A stretch of DNA of 64,000 bases. Origin: Hemerocallis citrina (Eukaryota > Streptophyta > Magnoliopsida > Asparagales > Asphodelaceae). Shown here piece after piece: positions 56,672-64,000 of the stretch. Location: assembly GCA_017893485.1 (NCBI GenBank), contig CM030363.1, positions 174,184,686 through 174,248,685 on the forward strand, read 5' to 3'. The notes under the pieces were generated by a model, which saw only the letters and a list, made by a program, of their open reading frames with translations, had not been told where the DNA came from and made no database searches. Within the stretch, counting starts at the first letter, position 1, and each line of letters starts with the position of its first letter. Both the position numbers and the translations under genes were made by a program.

Positions 56672-57533
56672 TGGGTGGTTTGTTTGAAGATAAAGAAGCT
56701 TCATAAAAGCAATTCCCTTGGGGGGAAAATATAGCTGCGCTTTGGTTGAATTTTTTTTAATTTTTTTTTAAAATTTATTTATTTATTTATTTATTTTTAC
56801 ATTTCTGTAGCCACCATAATGCACAATTGTGTACCTTTTGGCCGTTTTCATTTCCACCATATTTGCTCGGAAAACACTCGTGCAATACTATTCATGAGTA
56901 TTATACTCTTTTATTTCTCTCCCTCTCTCTCTCCAGTTGGCTCATGGCTTCTGTCTTCTTCTCCTAATGCAAAACCTTATTTAAACTCCCCAAATTCTCT
57001 TGGTGTGGCTGATGTGGGACTATTAGTCACCACATGAATTGCCTGGACTAAATAAGGGGTGGTTCAGTTTTATTTGCTGTGGTTTTTTTGTTTGTTTCGG
57101 TTTTTTTAACCTTGGTTTTTTTAGCTACATTTTTTTTGGTTTCGTTTTTTTTTTATAGTTTCGTTTTTTGGGGTTTAATTTAATTAAGATTATTTTAGTT
57201 AATTAAGATCAATTTAATTAAGATTAAGCCCTAGCTTAATTAAGTTTCTTACCTTTTTAAAACTTATTTAAGATCAATTTAGTTTAATTAGTTTAAACCC
57301 TAATTAATTGAGATTAATTTTAAATAAAATAAAAGGTTAAAAATTATTCTAAATTATGGTCGCTACAGTATTCTTACAACTCAAACAAAAGCTAATCTTT
57401 AATGAAAAACTATTCCAGCTACAGTAAATCTACATTCAACCAAAGCTATTTCAAGAAATCAAATCCAATGATTTACTTTCGGTACAGTATTCCTCCAACA
57501 CTATAGTAAATCTATATCCAACCAAACCACCCC
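56672..57533. mobile_element. Harbinger-like TIR element(s)
   Basis: Left end TGGGTGGTTTGTTTGAAG and right end (reverse complement) GGGGTGGTTTGGTTGGA, with TTA on each side (56669-56671; 57534-57536). An internal GGGGTGGTTCAGTTTTATT at 57053 is a third such end, so a shorter related element (57053-57533) may be nested or share the right end. Interior is AT-rich with TTAATTAAG repeats; no transposase. Confidence 0.45.
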
Positions 57534-57536
57534 TTA

Positions 57537-58552
57537 GTTGTGACATATAGAATTCTACTTTTGAATTGACTATATATCTTTGGTGATTGTAGGAACCATT
57601 AATTGTGTCTTATAATGAACATTTGTTGGAGACTGTGCAATCCTCTCGACTTTAATATATTAACTGCAATTGAAAAATAAATAAGTCTGCATATTACAGA
57701 TTTCTCCATCGAATCTGGTAATACTTTCAACGTGTAGCATGGGTATGATCTATTTTATCGCTAATAATTATTAGGAATTGTTAGACCATCTTACTCTCAA
57801 ATAGATGATGATATGTCTAGGATAGCGAGAGGGCCTTATCATACTTGTGTATGCATACTTCAACTAATTCATTATTTTGCAGTGTTGTGAAGTGATAAAC
57901 AGTGCTTCTCTTATGGCCAATTCCAATAGAAATTGATGTACATCTTCTGTGACAATTATTTGTAGCATATGTGAGAGCATTCCATAAGGAGGCGATGTTT
58001 CCCCCGTTATTTATTTTTATTCCTTATTACATTCTTTGTAATTTCTTTGTGCCTCAAATTCAGTGTAAATTTGTAAATAGAAAGTGATGGTCATTATCTT
58101 GTTTTCTGGTTGTTCGATGATGATGAATAATGAACAAATAGAGAAGTTATATGATGGATCAAATGCTTGGGAACACCAAACAAAACAAATAACAATGGAA
58201 CTAATACAACCAAAATCAGCCAAGAAGAAGAAGAAGAAGACATATATTCTTTCTTTTACAAAAAAAAAAGAAGAAAAACTCATTCTTTGTTGTAAATACA
58301 TGATAGTGGATGACCATCATAAACTCTTATTTACATCCATCATATGAAGAATCGTGTAACATAAGCTCTAAACATTTAGTTACATCCTTCATATGAAGAG
58401 TTTAGTAACTTATGTTGTAAATGAGATAAATATTTATCTATATCATATAAGCCTGTAATAATTTTTTGGCGATGAACATGAATGAGATATAAGTTTTTGG
58501 GGATTACTATTTTTTCTCTCTCTCAAAATTTCTTTCAATTTATAACACGTTA
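57537..58552 (+). mobile_element. Copia-like LTR end (5' limit unknown)
   Basis: The right end reads CTCTCTCAAAATTTC...TTTATAACA, then CGTTATCGGCACGA, the same boundary motif as at 1334-1352 (inverted there). The LTR start may be TGTTGGAGACTG near 57625, without proof. A diverged direct repeat (ACATCC(A/T)TCATATGAAGA) lies at 58335 and 58384. Downstream leader sequence to about 58750 carries no recognisable gag. Confidence 0.4.
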
Positions 58553-58829
58553 TCGGCACGAAAATTCTAATTTTCGGCTGAAGTTTGTGGGCTTTCAATC
58601 TATTATTGTATTTTGTACTATACTAGTTTCTTTTCACCTTCGTTGTTCACAGTTTATTTGATTGTTTTGTTTTCATATTCTTACAAATAATTTTAATTAT
58701 ATAAGTTAATCTAAACATGTAGGTTAAATTTCTTAAATAATTGAATTTTGTGAAGTTGTGCCCCCCTATGGTTTTGCTTATCTGAGTGCTTGTGCCTGTC
58801 TTTGCTTGTCTAAAGTTCTAAATCAACTA

Positions 58830-58864
58830 TTATATATATATATATGGAATTCTTTCGTTGTGCA

Positions 58865-58916
<52 letters not shown>
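58830..58916. repeat. (TA)n and (AC)n microsatellites with duplicated element end
   Basis: A short TA run (58832-58844), then an (AC)~24 run (58867-58914). TCTTTCGTTGTGCACCAC occurs both before the AC run (58850) and after it (58926), so the AC repeat probably grew inside, or between, copies of a foldback element end. Confidence 0.85.
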
Positions 58917-58919
<3 letters not shown>

Positions 58920-58920
<1 letters not shown>

Positions 58921-59277
58921 GGAAGTCTTTCGTTGTGCACCACCTACGGTGCACACGGCATGTGCACTCGACCTTCCCACATTTGTATCGACGATCCGAA
59001 CCGTTCACATTGATCTACATATCTAAATTAGTTTAAATATGTAAAATTAAATCATTTAAAATTTATTTGCCCATCCATTGAAGTGTTACAAAACTGTGTG
59101 GCTGAAAATCATTATTTTTTATAGTAACATGATAGATGGGCAAATGAATTTCAAATAATTTGATTTTACATAGTTAGACTAATTTAGATGTGTAGATCAA
59201 TGTGAACGGTTTAGATCGTCGATATGAAGGCAAAAAGGCCGAATGCACACGGACGGGTGGTGCACAATGGAAGATTT

Positions 59278-59280
<3 letters not shown>
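58920..59280. mobile_element. Foldback element 1
   Basis: Long inverted repeat. Left arm GGAAGTCTTTCGTTGTGCAC through CGACGATC, GAACCGTTCACATTGATCTA to ATTTGCCCATC is mirrored at 59115-59278, with arms of about 165 bp and a loop near 59075-59115. Non-coding. Flanked by TA-type repeats. Arms share ATGGGCAAATGAA(C/T)TTCAAAT with the second foldback element, so both belong to one family. Confidence 0.75.

Positions 59281-59359
<79 letters not shown>
59281..59359. repeat. (TA)n(GA)n microsatellite
   Basis: About 18 TA units followed by about 20 GA units, between two foldback elements. Frames reading YIYIYI, RERERE or SLSLSL here are artefacts. Confidence 0.9.
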
Positions 59360-59362
<3 letters not shown>

Positions 59363-59689
59363 TCTTCCGTACTGCACCACTTTGGTGTGCACTCATGGAG
59401 CAGAGCTTCCATGAAAAATCCGAAACATTCATCTTGTTCTACATGCCTAAGATTGTCTAACAATAAGAAATCAAGTAATTTGAAGTTCATTTGTTCATGA
59501 TTCATGTTGTTAGAATTTTCGGTCACACAATTTTGTGATGATGTAAATTATGGGCAAATGAACTTCAAATTACTTGATTTCTTATTGTTAGGCAATCTTA
59601 GGCGTGTAGAACAAGATGAGTACTTCAGATTTTTCTTGGGGCTGCACTCCGCGAGTGCACATAGTAGTGCACAACTAAAGAGGACTAAG

Positions 59690-59693
<4 letters not shown>
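59360..59693. mobile_element. Foldback element 2
   Basis: Left arm (GCACCACTTTGGTGTGCACTC ... CATCTTGTTCTACATGCC ... AGAAATCAAGTAATTTGAAG) is mirrored on the right to 59690, with arms of about 150 bp. It is related to element 1 by the loop-proximal block and by GTGCAC-containing ends. It also lies between microsatellites. Confidence 0.75.

Positions 59694-59752
<59 letters not shown>
59694..59752. repeat. (TA)~29 microsatellite
   Basis: Perfect TA run right of foldback element 2. Two small hairpins follow: ATGGGTCTG-TTAGCA-CAGACCCAT at 59771-59794 and TTGGATCA-AGTTGA-TGATCCAA at 59817-59841. Confidence 0.9.
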
Positions 59753-59756
<4 letters not shown>

Positions 59757-59879
59757 ACTTTACATTGCAAATGGGTCTGTTAGCACAGACCCATTGCAAA
59801 ATCGATCATAGGCTGTTGGATCAAGTTGATCATGATCCAACGACTATGATCTCCCCCGCCCAAACCCCTTCTCGGACTT

Positions 59880-60385
59880 AAGTGAGAAGAGGGGTATTTT
59901 GTGGTTTTCACCCCAAATACCCCATTCACATTCCCCACTCTCTCCCTCTTCTACCTTTCTCTCTCTCTCTCTCTCTCTTCCGAAGACTCTCCCGATACCC
60001 AAAATTTGAAACCCAACTGCTCGCCGCACCTCCTCCTCCTCCTTTTCCTCTCTCTCCTAAATCCTGAGCCTCCTCCTCTCCTTCACTCTCCTACCCTGTT
60101 CTCTCTCTCACTCTCCTTACTCCCTCCCTCTCTCGTTCCCAAAGCAAGCAAAACCCACAAACCCAAAAACCAAACTCCATCTCCTAATCCTCATCCTCTC
60201 TCTCTCTCTCTCCCAAAATCCCCCCAAACTATTCACCTCATCCTCCTCTATTCTTCGAAACCCAATCGGGAACTCAAAATTCTACTTTGCCGTTTAAATC
60301 CGTACACATTGCCTACAACATCTATGTCGTATAACTCCAAAATTGTGCAAGGTAATCGAAACTCCTATTTGTATAATTCACCATA
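59880..60385 (+). other. CT-rich leader-like segment
   Basis: Strongly pyrimidine-rich on plus, with several (CT)n runs, as in plant 5' untranslated regions. The 161-aa frame 59901-60386 is Ser/Leu/Pro low complexity. A short MSYNSKIVQG reading ends at GTGCAAG|GTAATC (about 60345-60355), a plausible splice donor. It may be the first exon of the gene whose later exon is at 61210-61571, with foldback elements in the intron. No domain supports this. Confidence 0.3.
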
Positions 60386-60585
60386 ATTACTTGCTATTCC
60401 TAATCAATTATGACACAAGTTATTTTTTTAATTTATTTTTGTGATGTGTAGCTATATAGATGTATTTGTTTGATGTGTATAGAATGTAGTTGTTTGATGT
60501 TTGTAGATGGTAGGATTGTAGCTATAGTTGTTGTTGTTCTCTCAATTTATAGAAGTAGTTGTAGTTATGGTTGTTTGATAATTGT

Positions 60586-60880
60586 AAAACCACAGAAATG
60601 ACAACAAAAAAGGACCAAACATTGCGAGTAGGTCGGATTCACCACACGCAAACTAACATAATTTATAGAAGTGAGTTTCGACTCACAATTTGCGAGATAC
60701 GGTCATGTATCACTTTGTTACAAACAAAACAAATAAAGTGATACATGGCCGTATCTTGCAAATATTGAGTTGAAACTCACTTTTACAAGTTGTGTTACCT
60801 TATGTGTGGTGAATCTGACCTACTCGCAAAGTTTCAGAGTTTTCTGTTTTTGTTTGTGTGGTTTTTTATGTTAACAAACA
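60586..60880. mobile_element. Foldback element 3
   Basis: Arms of about 135 bp: left CGAGTAGGTCGGATTCACCA ... GTGAGTTTCGACTCA ... ACGGTCATGTATCACTTT is mirrored by AAAGTGATACATGGCCGTAT ... GTGGTGAATCTGACCTAC. Ends are AAAACCACA-like. Non-coding; no clear target duplication. Confidence 0.75.
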
Positions 60881-60929
60881 ACAATAACTAAACAACTATA
60901 ATTTTTGATATTTTTAGTACGAAAATATG

Positions 60930-61212
60930 AAAAACAATACAAATGACATCCAAAAATTACGAAACTTTGCGAGTAGGTCAGATTCATAATACACAAACAA
61001 ACACTACTTGTAGAAGTGAGTTTCGACTCACGATTTGCAAGATACAGCAATTAATCACTTGCATACAAGAAAAATATAAAATAAAGTGATACATGGCCAT
61101 ATCTTGTAAACCATTTGTCCAAACTCACTTTTAGAATTGGGTTATCTTGTGTGTGGTGAATCTGACCTATTCACAAAGTTTCGTAATTTTTTGTTGTCGT
61201 TTGTGCAGTTTT
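60930..61212. mobile_element. Foldback element 4, same family as 3
   Basis: Same arms as element 3 (CGAGTAGGTCAGATTCA; GTGAGTTTCGACTCACGATT; AAAGTGATACATGGCCATAT). It lies 50 bp away in the same orientation, with more divergence. Its right arm runs into GTCGTTTGTGCAG, the acceptor-like site before the FAR1-type reading. Confidence 0.7.
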
Positions 61213-61571
61213 CTCACATGACTTTCATTGCCTATCTTGACATAGCGGATAATGCAGCTTTCTTTGTGAAGCTTTGTGGAAATTCAGAACCGGGGATGGC
61301 AGTTGAATTTTGCAAACTCTGTCAAATTCCTACTTATGGATGTTACTTGTTTGAATTCATAGGCATTCCTTGCAAATATATTTTGGCGGTTCTTAGGTTC
61401 ATAAATCATACTGCACTACCGAAGCAATATATTACAAGAAGATGGACCAAGGATGTCATGAGAAGATGCTATACATCCATTCACGAAGGCATTAGTGGGA
61501 ATTTTGCTTCACGCAAAATAAATGGTCGATCTTGGTTGTTCTTCCGATCAAAGTTACAAATACATGCTTGA
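61213..61571 (+). pseudogene. FAR1/MULE-type SWIM zinc finger exon fragment
   Basis: A plus frame opens after an AG acceptor (TTTGTGCAG|TTTTCTCACATG) and ends at 61571. Its centre reads CYLFEFIGIPCKYILAVL, then LPKQYITRRWTKDVMRRC. This is the C-terminal SWIM zinc finger and following RWTKD block of FAR1-related (FRS) proteins and Mutator-like transposases. The last zinc ligand His (C-K-H) is Tyr here, and the upstream C-x-C pair is not clear. FAR1, MULE and DDE domains are absent. FRS genes are transcription factors derived from MULE transposases, so a gene fragment and a transposon fragment are equally likely. Confidence 0.65.
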
Positions 61572-62084
61572 CCACTTGTTCAAGGGCATTGATGTAATAC
61601 CCCGATTTTTCCTAATATATAAAGATTATTTATTTTGTTGCACGTGGTATGCACGTGTAATATTTTGGCTATTATTTTCAACATGATGAATAAGCATATT
61701 GTTTTCTATAAGGATTTTCCCTAAAGCCCAAATGATAATTTACTTATCTTTCTTTTAAAAATATTTATTTTTGGCCCAACTAAATTTAAGCCCATGGATT
61801 TAAACACTTTTATTATTTTTCTACAACTTGTATGTGTAACATCTCTTTTAAAAAGTCTTATTATTTTTATGTACAAGTTTTGTAGGGTGATTGGTTCACA
61901 CACGTGCATGTTGCATACACGTGTGGAGCATACTCTTTGTTGGCCAGTTAGGGTAAGTAATGGGATAGAATCATGGGCGGTTACTTTGGAGGTGTGGGTA
62001 GTTTTGCAACTTCCTAGTGAATTCTAGCCCTTGATCTTCCAACTCCCTAATGCATCCTAACCCTCCATCTCACTCTAATTTGTG

Positions 62085-62092
62085 TATAAATA
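62085..62092 (+). promoter_or_regulatory. TATA box of the terminal LTR
   Basis: TATAAATA preceded by TTTGTG and followed by CCCCCTCCCATTC, about 490 bp into the LTR. Transcription would start near 62115-62120. Confidence 0.55.
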
Positions 62093-62422
62093 CCCCCTCC
62101 CATTCTCTATTTCTTTTACACTAAAATTATTATTGTAAGAGAAGTATTTGTGAGAGTTGTGTGTGTGCTTTTCTGTGGGAGACCGAGTAGCATTCTGAAG
62201 GTGCCGGTGTGGAGCAAAGAGCAAGGAGCAAGGAGTGCGGCACTGCATTGAGGAACTTTGCTGGATTCGATTATTTCTTCAAATAAGGTGGGTGTTTCTC
62301 AGGACTTCTAATGTAGGAATTATACCATGATTATTATGATTGCTACCATGTTATGAAAAGTAAATTGAGTGTATTAGAAATTGCCTAAACATGCTGTTGA
62401 TAGTAAAAACGAAAGTGTCGGT

Positions 62423-63187
62423 ACAGTCAACTGTCGTATGAATCAGCCGACTGGTACGAGACAATTATTTTGTGATGTGGTGATAAACATGTATGCAAAT
62501 AGACATAACAGTGTGATTACTAAGTTTGTATTTCCCTATGACACATATGATGGAGGGAAGGTAAATGGATGAAAAGAACTAGCGATGATTAACAAAATTA
62601 AGAACTGTCGGAGCAGTCGATTGACACTGTGTTCAGCCGACTGGTGCTTCGATTTAATTATGATTATTTGGAAATTCCATGTAATGAGATATTCCATCAT
62701 GTTGATCTAGTGTAATGATTTGAGAATTATATCTTCATCTTCGTAAGAAAGTCATGAAGAGTGTCAATGCCTGTTTAAAATATTTCCTTAAAGAAAAGAG
62801 CATACTAGTAACTTAAAATTCCATGCTACGATGTTTCTGAACAAGTAAGGAGTGTGGTGTTTATGAAATATGAATGTATGTATGATGTGATGAAAATGCA
62901 TGTGAGAACGGTGGAAAAGATAATTACTGTTTTTGAATTATGGAACTGATCAGTCGACTTAGTGCGTGTAGCCAGTCGACTGAGATGAACCTAGAATTGC
63001 ACTATTAAAAATCCCAGAACAGACGACTGGTGGATGAACAGTCGACTGTCACGTGGATGATACTGTGAACATGAAAAGTTGCGGGACAGCCGACTGGTCG
63101 TGTACAGCAGTCGACTCTCCCGAGTATTTATGATGAACCTGTATTTGACTGTATGAGTCGACTGGTATTCTTCCAAGTCGACTGTAC
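62423..63187. repeat. Six pairs of CAGTCGACTG-like palindromes
   Basis: Twelve variants of CAG(T/C)CGACTG(G/T) occur as six pairs starting near 62423/62444, 62614/62634, 62951/62973, 63020/63039, 63087/63108 and 63156/63175. Within a pair the starts are 19-22 bp apart. In most pairs one member ends in ACTGGT. Sequence between and around the motifs is not conserved to the same degree. Confidence 0.8.
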
Positions 63188-64000
63188 AGAGTGGACTTTG
63201 ATATGTATGAGATTTCGTTTTATTTATTGCTGTTGGAAGTTGTGAACTTTATGATTGAAGTCAATGAATTCTTATGACTGTATGGATTTATGTGAAAAGA
63301 ATCATAGATATGAATGGAGAATTAAATGAACATGAAAGGCTAAGATCATGCTGAGAAAGTCTGTGAGACTCTAAGATGAATTATGAGCTGAAAGTGCTCA
63401 ATTGAAAATTGTGAATTTGAAATTGAAATCAAAGAGTAGCTAAGTCTCCCCCAGCAGTGAAATGAAATGATATTGAAAAGAAGACCAAGGTTGGTCATGT
63501 GTAAATAAAATGATAAGTCCGGTTTGGTGGAGAGGCTAACTCTAGAGCTTTGATTTTGATTCATGATTCTAATAACTTTAGTACATAGTGAGGAGGTGAT
63601 GAAAGTGAGAGAAAAACATGAGTATGAGAACTAGAGTTTACGGTGCAGGTGTGTGAGCCGCAGAATGAATGCTTGATGAGTCAAGATATGGCGCGGGCAT
63701 AACTCAGAATGATCGGACTCTAGTCACACTTGTGGGATGTTTGGTGACTGCAAGAGGATCTTGTTCAGGGAGGAGGCTTGAATTGCCACAGAATGCATGC
63801 TTGATGAGTCAAGACATGGCGTGGGGTTCCCCTCCAGGGTCCAGTGCATGAGCTTGTACTCATAGACCATTTAAGATACTCACCGTAATTACAGATATAG
63901 AGTAAATCATGGCGAGGGATTGAACCCTATAAAAATGAAGAACGATTAAGAGGCTTGCCCTCGGACCTATGTAGTATGGGATGCATAGAATCCGAATAAG

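Larger units (their letters stand above)
61593..64000 (+). mobile_element. LTR start, Tekay/Del-like, runs off the window
   Basis: Begins TGTAATACCCCGATTTTTCC, in the style of TGTAA-C-CCCG starts of Tekay/Del LTRs and of the TGTAACCCC start of the minus-strand solo LTR at 7729-10886. A TATAAATA box lies at 62085-62092, followed by a transcript-like leader. No LTR end is seen before 64000, so at least 2.4 kb belongs to it. Two copies of GAATG(C)ATGCTTGATGAGTC with CATGGCG lie at about 63665 and 63792. The left flank is a possible GCATTGA before TG. Confidence 0.5.

Noticed and set aside
53694..58000. Possible host genes in the right-hand spacer
   Set aside because: Only short frames without domains or splice logic were found; nothing could be supported.
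58823..59799. Frames with HTHTHT, VCVCVC, RERERE, SLSLSL or YIYIYI runs
   Set aside because: Dinucleotide repeat translations.
59880..60386. 161-aa Ser/Leu/Pro frame as a protein
   Set aside because: Low-complexity translation of CT-rich sequence; better read as an untranslated leader.

Overview
The window looks like plant (angiosperm) nuclear DNA in a repeat-rich, gene-poor interval. The evidence is Tat-, Athila- and Tekay/Del-type Ty3/gypsy elements, a Copia-type LTR, an RTE and an L1 LINE, Helitrons ending in CTRR, hAT and Harbinger-like elements, foldback elements, and long microsatellites. The species cannot be told from the sequence. I found no complete host gene. Host-like material is limited to a broken patatin-like phospholipase first exon (12.4-13.15 kb), one unidentified small-protein exon (16.7-16.97 kb, minus) and a FAR1/MULE SWIM-type exon fragment (61.2-61.57 kb).

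Layout. 0-1.6 kb: a small Helitron, then a Copia-type LTR fragment ending in a palindromic AAT/ATT microsatellite. 1.6-11.8 kb: element A, a minus-strand Tat-like gypsy element with two ~605 bp LTRs, gag remnants and no visible pol. It carries two satellite-like arrays and is interrupted by a 413 bp Helitron and a 3.16 kb solo LTR of Tekay/Del type. 11.8-18.9 kb: patatin-like pseudogene, long-TIR element, two Helitron ends joined head to tail, a Harbinger-like element studded with palindromes, the small-protein exon, a hAT element with a perfect 8 bp duplication, and poly(C)-linked repeats. 18.9-21.2 kb: a T/G-rich stretch and a foldback MITE in a TA repeat.

21.5-45.4 kb: element B, a 23.9 kb composite. 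It is a minus-strand Tat gypsy element (519/518 bp LTRs, GGTAT duplication) inserted into an RTE LINE reverse transcriptase. Inside it are a degenerate gag-pol, an antisense gene (aORF) with its own TATA box and intron-like breaks, four satellite-like arrays, another Tekay-type solo LTR (3.0 kb, GTCGA duplication) and an Athila-like gag-only element (7 kb, ATTAC duplication) whose core is inverted relative to its LTRs.

46.9-53.7 kb: an almost full-length minus-strand L1 LINE with a 17 bp imperfect target duplication. 53.7-58.8 kb: featureless or weakly repetitive DNA, a Harbinger-like TIR element and a Copia-like LTR end. 58.8-61.6 kb: microsatellites, two related foldback elements, a CT-rich leader-like segment, two more foldback elements and the FAR1-type exon. 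61.6-64 kb: the start of a plus-strand LTR (TGTAATACCCCG) running off the window. It contains six evenly spaced pairs of a CAGTCGACTG-like palindrome.

The parts do not form a pathway. They form an insertion stratigraphy: target duplications and LTR divergence give the order RTE LINE, then element B, then the Athila-like element; and Copia LTR, then element A, then its solo LTR and Helitron. The most interesting signals are the antisense gene in element B, the paired palindromes in the terminal LTR, the inverted-core Athila, the palindrome-rich Harbinger-like element and the abutting Helitrons.
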